A stretch of 64,000 bases of DNA, taken from NCBI GenBank assembly GCA_949825025.1, contig OX463785.1, forward strand, positions 9,301,971-9,365,970, read 5' to 3'. Source of the stretch: Siphlonurus alternatus (taxonomy: Eukaryota > Arthropoda > Insecta > Ephemeroptera > Siphlonuridae). The notes under the pieces were generated by a model. It saw only the letters and a program-made list of their open reading frames with translations. It did not search any database and had not been told where the DNA came from. The position numbers were made by a program, and so were the translations under genes. Shown here piece by piece: positions 22,686-34,640 of the stretch (positions are counted from its first letter, which is position 1; every line of letters starts with the position of its first letter).

Positions 22686-22687
<2 letters not shown>

Positions 22688-22762
<75 letters not shown>
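22688..22762. repeat. (TA)n microsatellite
   Basis: About 37 uninterrupted TA units. Confidence 0.95.
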
Positions 22763-22767
<5 letters not shown>

Positions 22768-24114
22768 GTACAATAATTATATTATAGTTTACCAAAAACT
22801 CTTCCTTCCGGACAATACACTTATTTATTACTCACTTATTTCCTATACAATAAGGAATCAGTACTGTCAATGTTATTTTAGACCATATATACACAGGAAG
22901 GAACTATTTTTGAAGGCTTTTGTATGTCGTGTAAATACTCACGTATATTATTGCTCTTTGCGGTGGTCGCAGGTTGTTAAATTTGAACTCTTCAAATCAA
23001 TACGTACTCTCAAATTTAACGTTCGTGGCTCAAAACAACTGAACAAGTTTTATGGTTGACCGTGGTAGATCCATAATAACCTTGCATATAATTCACCCAG
23101 GTGGTGGTCAATTTTTATTAACACAAGGTCTTTTCGTGATGTACGTGTTTTTTTAATATTATTTAGTATATTGTTTTATATTTAAAAAATCATGCAATTT
23201 AATTGTAAGGTTGTTGACTGGAGTTTGAATATATGATTATATATTTTATATATATCATTTATTGATCATTAGAGTATAAATATGATTTATTATTGTTTTG
23301 ATGTAATAAAAAAATACAATGAGTTTGTATTATTTATGTTAAGTGTATATACGGTACATTACTGTTAATTATAATAACACTCATATTAATAATCACATAA
23401 ATCATGTAGCCCTTAGTAAGCAGTAAGTTATCATCGTTTAATTAATAATATCATATCTGTCACTCACTTCTTTCATTAAATTCATTTTTTTTAATTGTTT
23501 TTTTTATATATATATTTTACAAAAACTACTGTATTTTTTTACATTTTTTTTTAATTGAAGGGTCGTTTTTTTTTTATACAAGAGTTTTTGTCAAAAGGGA
23601 ATGAAGCAGATTTATGCATGATTTTTTTTTCTTATTGGGAGGGAGGATGGAACGCAGCCAAAATTGTGCTATTTGTATCCACTTGCTTGCAAATTACAAT
23701 GTAAATAAGTTCTAACTGCCCCTATGTGTGTATGTACTTGGTAGGCTTAGATGATATTTGGAATATTTTTAAAACTTTTGCTGATACTTATTTTTAACCA
23801 TGAAAAATTTGTAAATAATTTTAAAAATCGGTTCATAAAAATTTACAAGTCATGAAACTCAAAGTAGACATGTTGACGGAAATATATTTCAATACAAATT
23901 GAAATATTAAATTACATTAATTTCTTATAAATAAACGAAACATTATTTAACAATGGGTTCATAAAAATAAATATTTTTTTACATAAAATACGCATTTTAA
24001 TTAATGAATTTCAATTCTAAGTCTCAAATTATTATTATTTTTTTTTAAACACTGAATTTATTTCAAATAAAACTGTTACTTTTTGAAATCGGAGTTTGCA
24101 GCTTAAAATATATG

Positions 24115-24116
<2 letters not shown>

Positions 24117-24160
<44 letters not shown>
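24117..24160. repeat. Poly-T tract, 44 bp
   Basis: An unbroken T run with no element visible around it. It could be the tail of an old minus-strand retroposon, but no body was recognised. Confidence 0.95.
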
Positions 24161-24162
<2 letters not shown>

Positions 24163-26292
24163 AATTGTAAATTTTAATAGCTCTGATAGTTTTAATATGC
24201 AAATAAATTTATTGATTTAATATTTTCAAGCCCTTCACTTACCATTAAATAATTTGTTCATTTTTCAGCCTTGCAATATGCATACTTAAAAAATAAATTT
24301 GGTTATTAATAAAGTCTCATTTATTATAATCTAGAAAAAAAAAAAAAAAAAAAATCTTAAAATAAAATCACTTTCTTTGCTCCTCACGTTCGTTCGTTTT
24401 ATAACTGTTCCTCTGCTCTGATATAACACGGAAATTAAAATATTATTTAATATTAAAATTCACATTCACTATTACAAGGATATTAACCCTGAAATGAAAG
24501 CTATAAAAAATTATGTTGTATTCCTTCAATTGATATTGAATATATAGATAACCTTTTGACTGTCTTATATAACGAGAAAAAAAAAGGACCGGAAAATTCT
24601 TGTAAAGTGAAGATGAAAGTGCGGGAAGGAGAAAAAAAGATCAGGTTTTTGTAGTGTGTGGATGTATGTATTGAGACAAGGCCAACTGTAATGGTCAGAT
24701 TTATTTTCAGAGGTATACCCAGACTATATGAAGATCCTGACTAGTCCAACTTGACCCAAATTAAACTCCCCAAGTATTATCAAAGTTGTATATAAAATAA
24801 GGTAACTTAGTGGACATTACATGATACCACACACGTTTTATTACGAGACTTTTTCCAGACATGTTTTTGTTATTTGTATGAACTATTTGTGTCAAATTAC
24901 TTGTTTCTGACATAAATTGTTTGAATTACAAAAGAAAACAATGTTCACTATTATGCAAGTGGTATTTTTTTACATCATTATTCAACTTCTCCTTTTAATA
25001 ATAAATGGTTACTGTAAGGCACTAAAATAATGTTTGGTATTATCTAAATGTATACATATTATGTATAATATATTGTACGTGCACCCTTCAATTTTTCTTT
25101 TTTTTTTTTTTTTTTAGTTTTAATTATTGTACACAATATTTGTTGTAATAAAATAACATTAACATTAACAAAAATTATTTATGGCATTATTTATTAACTT
25201 ATTTTTTGTGCAAATGGGATAAATGTATTATTTTTATTTTTAAAATCAATATTTATATATATATTCATTAATTTTTTTAGTTATAATTAATTATATGTCT
25301 TATTATAAATATTGAATAATAATAAATAATAAAATAAAATCGTCTTTAATATGGAGGCGAAATTGAAGCCAAAATGACCCATTCTTCCATCCAACCTCCA
25401 ACCAAATACATTGAAACAGATTAAATAATAATTAAACATAAATAAAAAGAAAAAAAATAATACTATATATAAAAAAACAGTACGTTATGTATATTGTGTT
25501 GGTCATAGGTATATAATAGTAAAACGCTAATTGTTATTTTCTGAGGTGTTAAAATTGTTTTACACCACACATAATTTTCATAACTAATTCTTAGGAACTC
25601 CATCATATAATTTCAGAGTCAAAATTTTTTCATTAAGAATGAAGTAATAACTATTTAAAATTAACACTATTATTGCATGACAACTGGTGTAATGTTACTC
25701 ATAAATTTATTGCTCGATGTGAATCAACAGAGCGTTTATGCCATGGAATAATATATCAAATTTTTTTTGTGGTCTTATTTCACAGTATATATTTAAAATG
25801 TTCTTATTGAGTTCTTCTAACTTTTGTAACGTACTGCATGTGCCGTCATACTATGTGCGTTTAAAGAGAAAGTTTGTACCTTAGTAGTAGATTTGACAAT
25901 ATTTCTTTACTAATACGCGTTATTCATATTCAAAGTTCAAGGCTATATTTTATTTATATATGATTCATGAAATTCATAGTAAAAACTTGAAATTTATATA
26001 GTTTCTCTAATTTGCAATGTTAAAATAAATAAATAATAAAAAAAATGTACATGAATTATGCTAATTGTCGTACTTTGAATAAAAATATGGTCAGATTTTC
26101 AAATTTTAGGTTAAATAATGCATACAGTATAATGCATATTTTATATAATTATATGTTAAACATATAAATTTATATATTTAGCTGAAATACATAAGAATTT
26201 GTTGAACATTATTAATTGAATGTTTAATATACAATAAAATTAATTAATAATAATTTTATTATATAATAAAATTTAGAGTAAATTTTTTCGGC

Positions 26293-26394
26293 AATGGACA
26301 ACCTGCATGATTTTTTTCATTGCATACTTTGATCACCTATAATATAATAATTAATGTACTTTCAATTCCTCCTGATTTTTTTTATACCCTCTAT
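26293..26394. repeat. Degenerate half copy of the AATGGACAAC family
   Basis: Starts AATGGACAACCTGCATGA, followed by TTGCATACTTTGATC and, after a gap, TACTTTCAAT and CCTGATTTTTTTTATACCCTCTAT. It directly abuts the SINE target site. Confidence 0.4.
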
Positions 26395-26407
26395 AAAAAC
26401 ATTTAAA

Positions 26408-26764
26408 AACCGGGCACTTGACGCAGTGGTATACGCCTCTGATTCGTAATCGGATGGTCGTGAGTTCGATCCCAGCCATGCACCGCCAAACTTTTCACAA
26501 GTGGCGGTTGCTAAAGAACACCCACTCGTGCATCCGGGAGGTGATTGATGGCATCCTCCATCAATTGCCGACCATCCTGACTAAGCTTTCCATGGTTTCC
26601 TCAGTCATAACCAGGCGAATGCTGGGATGGATTGCTTAGGCCATGACCGCCCCGGTTTGGAAGGGACCCACAATAGTAGGGTCTACGAAGAGCCGGGAAG
26701 TTAAATTCAGTCACTTAATTGTGGCCAGTACCCTATACTAGGGTTCAGTTGAGAAGCTAAAAAT
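26408..26764 (+). mobile_element. tRNA-derived SINE with 13-bp target-site duplication
   Basis: A 13-bp direct repeat AAAAACATTTAAA flanks the unit (26395-26407 and 26765-26777). The head contains a pol III A box (TGACGCAGTGGTA, 26419) and B box (GAGTTCGATCCC, 26462), and an anticodon-arm-like TCTGA/TCGGA stem with loop TTCGTAA, so it derives from a tRNA. The body has a CCATGGTTTCCTCAGTCA and GGCGAATGCTGGGATGG segment that, from memory, resembles a central domain shared by many insect SINEs. The tail is A-rich. The exact duplication suggests a fairly recent insertion. Confidence 0.85.
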
Positions 26765-26780
26765 AAAAACATTTAAATGA

Positions 26781-26976
26781 TGCTGCAAAGCATACGTTCA
26801 CATGACTGTTTTAATACGTATCTGTTGACGACGCCTCATAAGAATAACATTATCCGTCATCAACGGATCCGTATTAAATACCATCATGTGATCATATAGT
26901 GGCATCAAAATGGTCATGTAAATATTTAACACACAAGCATATTTGAAAAACACTGTTTTTGCAGCACAATTTTAAG
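26781..26976. mobile_element. Foldback element with TGCTGCAAA ends
   Basis: Inverted arms include CACATGACTGTTTTAATACG (26799) against the complementary CGTATTAAATACCATCATGTG-like arm ending at 26890, and outer TGCTGCAAA / TTTGCAGCA. A block at 26930 (GTCATGTAAATATTTAACAC) matches the element at 40873-41176. It lies immediately right of the SINE. Confidence 0.5.
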
Positions 26977-27837
26977 GGTATTGGAGGGTTCAAAAATATA
27001 TAAATAAAAAAAATCTTAAATAAAGGTGTCCTCGATCCAAATGGACAAAAAATATAATATAGAGCGCTCATTACGTTTAGTAAAGCATGTACTCGTACTC
27101 AGTAATTACATAAATATGAGAGCATTTTTTTTTTGTATACGTAACTAATTCTTGTTATCAATTACACAATCAAAAAACAAATTTACGCAGGTTAAAACAC
27201 GTCTAGCAATGACCTCTTGACATTATATCCATTCATCATAAAAATGTGCTTTGATATTCATTAAAATTCAAACAATATAACATAGTCAACAACCTGCTTA
27301 CCTAGAGTATTTTTTTTTTAAATATTAGAAATTGACGTAAAGGAAGAAATATTTAAAGACCGGTTAATTTAAAGGTTAAATTAAAGCCAGCTTATATTAC
27401 CGCACGAAGTATTGGAGGTTAAATAACCTTAGTGTGATATAATTCACGTAATATTATATAAGTTTAATATATAAAAAATAAGACATTAATCTTTAAAGTA
27501 TTATGATAATTATAAAACAAATTTGTTTGGTTATTATACTTATTAACCTTGATTGCAGTAAAAATTACATTTTTGTGAATGTTTTATGAAGTTATGACTT
27601 TAAATTTATAATATTCTTTACGTATTTGACGTATTAAGATATTAACCTTGGCAGTAAGCGAATGGTCTTATCTCTCACCTATGCACTGTTTTATAATTTT
27701 TTTGCGTCAATAAAATATCAGATATGACAACTAAATGGTGGTTATCCGTGAGAAACAAATGAAAGGTAATGCTTTTCCTAAAACATTCTTTCATTTGCTT
27801 AATAAATGTGCAATACACATAGGAAAGCTCTCGTCCT

Positions 27838-28106
27838 AATAGAGGCTTCAAGTGTTCCCCGGTGGGAAAATTTTCTCCATAAGCCACCATGTTAAAAAAA
27901 AAAAATAATTTTTTCTCAGTAACTATTAATTTGAAACCATCTCCTATCTCCCTATTTAGGGGTCTTCTGATAATGAATAAAGGGCTTATTTTCATCTGAA
28001 AATTTCTTTAACGCCAGAAAAGCAATTTCGATTTTTTTTTTTTACATTATAGGTTTAGATAGAACGGTGGGAACACCGCAAAATCAGCTGACTTGAAGCC
28101 TCTATT
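27838..28106. mobile_element. Mariner-like MITE (TAGAGGCTTCAAGT ends), copy 1
   Basis: Perfect 16-bp terminal inverted repeats, AATAGAGGCTTCAAGT and ACTTGAAGCCTCTATT, flank a 269-bp unit. The terminal TA dinucleotides fit TA target duplication as in the Tc1/mariner group. Internal blocks (AGGTTTAGATAGAACGGTGGG, AAATCAGCTGACTTG) recur at 57299 and 58079. Confidence 0.75.
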
Positions 28107-28689
28107 GTTAGAGATGTTATAATAGCTATATAATTTGTAAACATAGGTAACAATAATTGAAGGTATAGGTAGTGTTTCTGCACATAGAAGCAAAAATTTA
28201 AAAGTATTATTGTTTACGTTGTATCAGAATTGAAGTCTGGTAATTGCACAAAAGTTTATTTATTGTAATTTGACACAGATATTATATGTTTATACTTCTA
28301 GTAGAATTTGTTCAGGTAGAAAGTTCCTTGAAAACCTTCATATCAAATATATCGTAAATAAATATAATCACAAAGTAATTTAAGCATTAATTATAAAAAT
28401 AAAAACATGATTTACATTTTTTTTTCAAGGTAGATCTTGCGTAAAAATTAAATTAGTAATAAAAAAGAAAACAGATAGTGATTTGTGAAAAAAAAAAATA
28501 CATACCATGTATACTTTCATACATTGTAATGAACAATTTAAAACGTATACATTTTATAGCAAAAAATTATGTACAGTTAAAAGTATGATTAAATTAAAGT
28601 AACAAACAGTATTTAATTGAAATGTAAACGGAAATTATTACGGTAGTCAATGCGAAACTGCATTTTTATTGCGAAATATTTTCACATTT

Positions 28690-28870
28690 ACATAAATGAA
28701 TGGAGTCAAGTGGCGTTTTATGATTGGGATCAGAGTTTCATTTTGATTGCGTTGTCAAAATTCTTGACCAAAAATTAGTGAGCGCATCGCCTCGTTTCGA
28801 GGTCATATCAACACCTTTTGTGACAGATGGAGATAATGCGCTATCGAGATGTGTCACTTTCATGCGACAC
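28690..28870. promoter_or_regulatory. GC-richer island, possible regulatory element
   Basis: A compositionally balanced stretch (GCGCATCGCCTCGTTTCGAG, GATAATGCGCTATCGAGATG) with an inverted GTGACA...TGTCAC pair (28821 and 28851). It is not similar to the repeats in the window. Confidence 0.25.
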
Positions 28871-30517
28871 TTGAAACAGAAATTTAATTAAATAAAAAGA
28901 TGTAATTTTTATAAAGTTAATTTGTACGTAATTGGTAATTTGTTTTTAATGTTGGTACTTGGTCTTATTTTTTTTAAAAATATATTTCTTATTTAAAGTA
29001 ACGGTGTATTTTTTCGAGATATTCGAGTGTCATTTTCACGTAAAGGCCCATGTTAAATGACGTGTTCTCTCTGACTTTGGAATTTTCTTCTGGAGAACCT
29101 ATGTGAGATGGAGTATTTTGGATTTCGGTTCCGTATGGAGAACCACTTTTGATCTATTTATAATTTTTAGAAAATAATAACTAATTTTTTTTTTTTTTTT
29201 TTTTTTGCCAACAGCTGATAGACCCTTTACTTTAACAAACCTTATAATTTTTCTTTAGTAGTTAATTTATTGATTTTTCTTTAAAGGTTTTGAATTATCA
29301 TTACAGTTCTAAAAAAATTACAACACAATATAATAATGTATTTAATAAAACAATAATTCATTGAGTAATGTGCAATATTCTGTTAGTGTTGTGATGATGG
29401 ATCTCTTTATTGTTTAATTTAATGGCTACTTTTATTTCTATTTTAACTGCTTAATCAATTACAATTTGATGATATCATACATTTCAATATTGTCAATCAA
29501 TCAATACAACTTACATTACTTTGAAACTGTTTATGCAAGGTCAATTATTTAATATAAATTAGTGAATTGATATAATAACTATTACATTTTTATTACAATA
29601 TAAATTTCAAGTACTTCAATTACAATTTAATTTGAAGGTTCATGTTTTATTTTTGACCTTATAAATTGTATAAAATAGGAATGTGGTCACAATATCTTAT
29701 ACATCTGACCCTGCTCAAGTAATACTTGATGACTGATAAATTGTTACTTAATTTTTTATTAACCTAAATGACATAATAAAAAAAAAAATTTAACCCCTTA
29801 AATATAGGCAACTTTTTATGCTTTAAAGTTTGGCAGGTTTGCCGAACTTCATAGGGTAATAAATTTGACAAGGTCGCTTTGTAGTAGGAAGTTTAAATAT
29901 AAGAATGTATTAAAGATTAGTAATTCAAGGTAGTAACACACCTTCAATTGTCTTCAAATCTCGTTGAGCCCACTATGATCAAAGTTTCCGTGATGAAGTA
30001 CCTAAGTACTTTGTTTAAAAGTTACACCCTCTTTTTGTCTCTGGTTTATTTCCGTGTGTGTGTAACATGTCATTTTAGTTGAATATTTAAATACTTCCAG
30101 GAGCAATTTATCAAATTAGTACATTTATAAAATATTTACTGAATTAAAAAATTATTTTTTTTTTTGTGAATTGTAACGTGTAATATTGAAAATGTATAAA
30201 AATTTATGGTACTCCCTTTATTAAAAAAATAGATCTCTTTTCATATACAATCGATTCATGCAGTATATACAGGTGACATTATTAAATAAGGAAAATATTA
30301 ATTTTGATTCATCACAAACTAAAAAATTGAAAAAAGAAGTGTAAAATCTTAAAAAATTTAAAATAAAATAGGTATAATTTCTTTACTAAACTGTCAGCGT
30401 GATTCAATATATAGAAATAAAAGTCTAATTCTTGCTTATTTTTTTATTGTGTATGTAAAAAAAGACTCGGTCATACATTGTAAATCTATTTTATACATTG
30501 AAAAAAAAAAGTACCGT
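28871..30517. other. AT-rich noncoding DNA
   Basis: No gene or repeat family recognised. Confidence 0.5.
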
Positions 30518-30936
30518 TTAAGGGCATTAGGTGTAGCACCGGTAGTTAACAACACTGACGTATCTTCACCATGTTAATTTTTTATCCTTGCTCCTCGGAG
30601 TAATTTTTATGCTAGAGCTATATAAGCTGATTGCTGTAGTATCAAGATAATTAGTAGCCCAAGTGCACAATTTGGCTAAATAAAGCCTGATTTAAAGAAT
30701 TTTTTTTTTATATTTTAGAAAAATGCATGTAAATTTAAAAAATTACTAACAAATACTTTTCTTTAAATCAGGCTTTATTTAGCCAAATTGTGCACTTGGG
30801 CTACTAATTATCTTGATACTACAGCAATCAGCTTAGCTCTAGCATAAAAATTACTCCGAGGAGCAAGGATAAAAAATTAACATGGTGAAGATTCGTCAGT
30901 GTTGCCAACTACCGGTGCTACACCTAATGCCCTTAA
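30518..30936. mobile_element. TTAA-flanked foldback element (TTAAGGGCATTAGG ends)
   Basis: A 419-bp hairpin with almost perfect arms of about 180 bp, including TGTAGCACCGGTAGTT, CTCCTCGGAGTAATTTTTA and GCCCAAGTGCACAATTTGGC, and an AT-rich loop at 30700-30760. TTAA lies at both ends. It is a different sequence family from the GGTAGAGATAA elements but has the same architecture. Confidence 0.75.
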
Positions 30937-31059
30937 AACAATATGACAGCTTTCTATTCGACTGTCAACTATTTCTTTTGATAATAAAATTCACTTTTAT
31001 TGCTGTATCATCCCCTTGATAAAAAGAAAAACATTACGAATACTTCTCAACACTTTCAT

Positions 31060-31210
31060 TTACCTCCGCGAGGAGAGCACATTTTAATGACGACTTGACT
31101 TAGCTAGGACCTGGGTTAACATAAGGACCCTTCTTCCTTCTTGACTTTATTACGAGTGACACAGACGTGCTCTCCTTACAACAAGTACCTGAGACACTTA
31201 CTGTCAATTA
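31060..31210. promoter_or_regulatory. GC-richer island with GGAGAGCAC / GTGCTCTCC inverted pair
   Basis: GAGGAGAGCACAT at 31070 and GTGCTCTCCTTA at 31167 form an inverted pair about 90 bp apart. On the minus strand a donor-like TTGACA followed by GTAAGTGTC occurs at its right edge. It may be an exon or enhancer, undetermined. Confidence 0.25.
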
Positions 31211-32090
31211 TTACTTTCTTTGTACTGCTTTTTAATCCTATTTTAGAATTAAAATTGTGTTTTTTTTTTAATAATATCCTGATTAATAATTGAAACCGTC
31301 ACTTTCAAAACCAGATATTTACATTTTTGACATGAGCTTTATACAGTGTATTCCTTATCACAACAGTTTGATAGTCTGAATATTATATGCACAATTTTTA
31401 AACATTTTGACTATAATTTGTAACAATAATATAAAAAAATGAATATTATGATATTAAAATATTAATTCTGACTGAATTATTGGAAAGGAGATCGGCGAGT
31501 ACATTGATCCCAATACAACACCGGTATTTTTTATTATAATGACAATACTATGCAAACAGTTGAATTGAAAAGTTAACACCATCATCAATTGTTTTAAATT
31601 CAAATTTAAAACGAAGAGAAAAGGAAAGTACTCATTATCAATAATGTCTCCACTTAAAGTTCTTGTTTTGTAAGAAACTTACTGCTCGTTTCTAATGCAT
31701 TTGCATTGTGAGTGCATTCTTTTAACACAGAAATATCAGACCTTGTCCTGGTTAAATATCAATGTATACATTTACAACTAGTTACAACAAGTCGACTGAC
31801 TGCAGCGTGCATGTAATTAAATTACACCATAGCCTATTTTTTAAATTTTGTTTTTCAATAGCAACTATAGAATATATATGAATTATTATTCAATATTAAA
31901 TATTGATGCTGTTAACTGTTATTCGCAGAATACTATACTGTAGTAGTATTTTATGAGTGCATGTAGAACATTATATTTTAAAATAAAAATAATAAGATCA
32001 AACCGTTTGAAAAGAAAAAAAAAAGATTTAGATATTAAAATTACAAATTGTGAAATGATACATGATAATGAAAATAAAAAATAGAAGTAT

Positions 32091-32240
32091 CGGGAGCGAT
32101 TCACTAAAGAGTAAAGAGATATTCAGAAAGTTATCCAGGTTTCTCACTAACCGCGGTTAGTGCCAGTCTAATACAATGACATTAAACATTGGTTAGTGAG
32201 AAATCTGGATAACTTCCTGAAGTCGTGTAACGCGCCCGAT
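32091..32240. mobile_element. Foldback element of the GATTCACGAAG family, copy 2
   Basis: Ends CGGGAGCGATTCACTAAAG and ACGCGCCCG, with inner arms GTTATCCAGGTTTCTCACTAA and TTAGTGAGAAATCTGGATAAC. It is less perfect than 13163-13316. It lies 400 bp left of the ratchet-like site at 32677. Confidence 0.65.
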
Positions 32241-32645
32241 CATAAATATGAATTTAGTATAGTGATTTGTTTCATCTAAAATAAATTAATTAAATTCCAG
32301 CATGCTTGACAGTCAATTGAAGAAAGCATATAATATATACTATAGTGACTATAAATTAAAATTCTCAAGAGTGTATTCACGAAGGACTAAGTAAAATTGT
32401 GCATGGTTTTTAAATTTACTACCAAAATTGGGGATTAAATCGTGTTCTAAATAGGTTACATCATAGTATTATTAATATTTTCTTATCCACGTATTGCTTT
32501 ACAATTTCTACTGAATAAAAACAAAAACACAATCAGTAATTATGGTGTAAACCGTTAAAAGTAATATATAGCAATTTTCATACAACTTCAAAGTTATTCA
32601 ATAATTTAATATTCAATTGTTTATATTTGCATTATAACTATATTT

Positions 32646-32719
32646 TACTAACCATTTCTTATTTCTTATGATTTCAGGTAAGCTGACTGAATCACTCCAT
32701 CCCGACCATAAATAACAAA
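32646..32719 (+). promoter_or_regulatory. Recursive-splice-like ratchet point 1 (plus strand)
   Basis: A perfect TACTAAC branch point (32646-32652) is followed by a T-rich tract and TTTCAG (to 32677), and the next bases are GTAAGCTG, a donor. This fused acceptor-donor is the signature of a zero-length recursive exon in a long intron. A second donor-like GTATGT at 32720 would delimit a 42-nt exon if the fused donor were skipped. That exon has stop codons in all three frames, so it is not coding. Confidence 0.5.
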
Positions 32720-33166
32720 GTATGTATATCCTCGTGGCAGCATCGTGATGCATCCATCAGTAAAAAAAAAATATCTGCCATGATTGAGGTTACATTTATC
32801 GCACTGCCAGGTGCATTGAAGTTAATAACTTTTTACTGCAGATCCTTGGAAAATTCCATTGAACTTTTGTACCGATCGTCAGGAAAACTCGTGAGATACG
32901 TTCAATGTACTGTTAAATATGGGAAATTACTATAGGAAATACTGTGGTAGAATGTATGGTTATTAAAAAAATATACAGTTTTATTTTTAATTACTTTAAT
33001 AATGTATTAATTTTAAATTGTTTTTTAAATATAAATATTATTTGCAATATAATTTTAATATTTTTTTAATAAATTAAAATTTGCCTGTTATTATTTTTTA
33101 CATTCTCCATAAAATTTACCATAAACCCTGAAATTATTTAATGAAATTGCACAAAATTATTAAAGA

Positions 33167-33177
33167 AAATAAATAGA

Positions 33178-33244
<67 letters not shown>

Positions 33245-33250
33245 AAATAA
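33167..33250. repeat. (AAAT)n microsatellite
   Basis: About 20 AAAT units. A frame of alternating Ile-Tyr-Leu-Phe on the minus strand across it is an artefact of the period. Confidence 0.95.
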
Positions 33251-34222
33251 GTACAGTAGTTATGCTAGGCTCAAGTTCAAAACCAATTCGTTGTCTGTCC
33301 CTGTAGATTATTTGGAACTCCCATATAAGGAAATATTTAAAACCCATTTTTAATTAAATAACAAAAAATATGTGAAACCATAATTATTTTGTTAGTAATT
33401 TCAAAATGAATTTAGAGAAGCATGATAAATTTAACTTATTGTTATTAACAGATTTTTTTTTTATGCGAAACTAAAACGAACGAATGCAATAACTTCAGGT
33501 ATTATTTTATGTCTGCTCGTTTCCTCCCTAAACAATATAATGCGTAAGTACTGTAAATATCTATGTGGTAATAATTTTTTTCCAATAAGTTATAGAAATA
33601 ACAGATTTTTTCATGATGAAACTTAACAAAATTACATAAAAAACTTACAAAACAAGAATATTTAATTGATATATGATATAATTATTTTACGTACATGATA
33701 TCCGATTAATGTCGTAATTGTGCTAGTACTTTTCCCGCAGCCTGCAGGAATTGTTAAAGACGCATGATATCACTGGTCGACCTTACTCTTTACCTTGACT
33801 TTGCCAAGTTGTCTCCTCCGCCTACTGTTAACACTAATAATTTATGCACTTCTTCCTTTTTACCTGCATTTATATCCTCAAGACGTATTGGTCATTATAA
33901 ACAGGTCACCTTTATGTAACTATATACACTTGTTTTTCCCAATGATTAGTATAATTTCTTATTATTATTACCACTTATATATGAGTTTTATTATCGTGTT
34001 TATGAATTTTATTAATTTAGAAAAATATAACAGGTTTGATAATTGAAAAAAAATAGTATATTTTTTGTACTTTACGTAAGATATAATATGTCGTCACTTC
34101 AGAATTGATCAAGAGCATTTAGCATTAGTACATGACATTAGCTTATTGCTGTATTTTTAATTGTAAGTAGCAGCCACATATGTGAAATAGTGCTTATAGT
34201 GCTTTGCTGATATCCAAATCCT

Positions 34223-34290
34223 TTTTACAATGTATATTTCTTTTTTGTAACTTGGGTGAAAAATAAAAATAAATAAATAAAATAAATTAA
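34223..34290 (+). repeat. Retroposon-like 3' tail, copy 1
   Basis: ATATTTCTTTTTTGTAACTT then GGGTGAAAAATAAAAATAAATAAAT reads like the 3' end and tail of a non-LTR retroposon. A related end, TTTCTTTTTTGTAACTTAGG then GGAAATAAATTAA, is at 34722-34755. The body is not recognisable. Confidence 0.35.
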
Positions 34291-34589
34291 AATACATTTA
34301 GTATAAATGTGCTCAGTAAATATGTAGCATAAGTTATGTAATTGCAACAAAATTTATTCGTCAGTAACGTCAGTATATATTAAGGTACTTGCTCTTTGCA
34401 TGAAACGATTATGCAAAACCAGATTGATTTTTGCACCAGGATTACAGGATTATTATTAGAACGTTGAATGTACGTAAAAACTCCAATAAATTTGGTAGGA
34501 TTTTTATCTATTTATGAATTTTTTGTCACTCTTTTTGCAACTGTATTTTTTAAGATATAAGGTATCAGAATATAGGTACCCTAAGCATC

Positions 34590-34640
34590 AAAACCTCGTG
34601 GTGCTTAGGGCACTTCTATTCTGAGGCGACGATATGTAAT
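34590..34640. repeat. Dispersed motif CCTCGTGG...TATTCTGAGGCGACGATATG
   Basis: The segment from ACCTCGTGGTGC to GGCGACGATATG matches 18112-18155 (GGTTTATACGACACTTG, TATTCTGAAGCGACGATATG) and, more weakly, 17409-17453. This points to an old dispersed repeat of unknown type, of which 17.4-18.2 kb may be a longer copy. Confidence 0.4.

Larger units (their letters stand above)
20546..26292. other. AT-rich intergenic DNA with hairpins and simple repeats
   Basis: Apart from the TTAA hairpin, the CRE-hairpin relic, the 22.4-kb foldback, the TA microsatellite and poly-T tract listed separately, I find nothing gene-like. A 97-codon plus-strand frame at 22766-23059 lacks recognisable features and starts in the TA-repeat flank. 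Confidence 0.55.

Noticed and set aside
26408..26480. Functional tRNA-Thr (CGT) gene
   Set aside because: The T stem does not pair properly and the acceptor stem is not complementary. The unit continues into a SINE body with a target duplication.
26418..26639. 73-codon frame as a gene
   Set aside because: It lies wholly inside the SINE, overlapping its pol III boxes.
28314..28330. Third ratchet site at TTGTTCAGGTAGAAAG
   Set aside because: The pyrimidine tract is poor and GTAGAA is a weak donor.
33138..33347. Membrane-protein-like frame with Ile-Tyr-Leu-Phe repeats
   Set aside because: Translation of the AAAT microsatellite.
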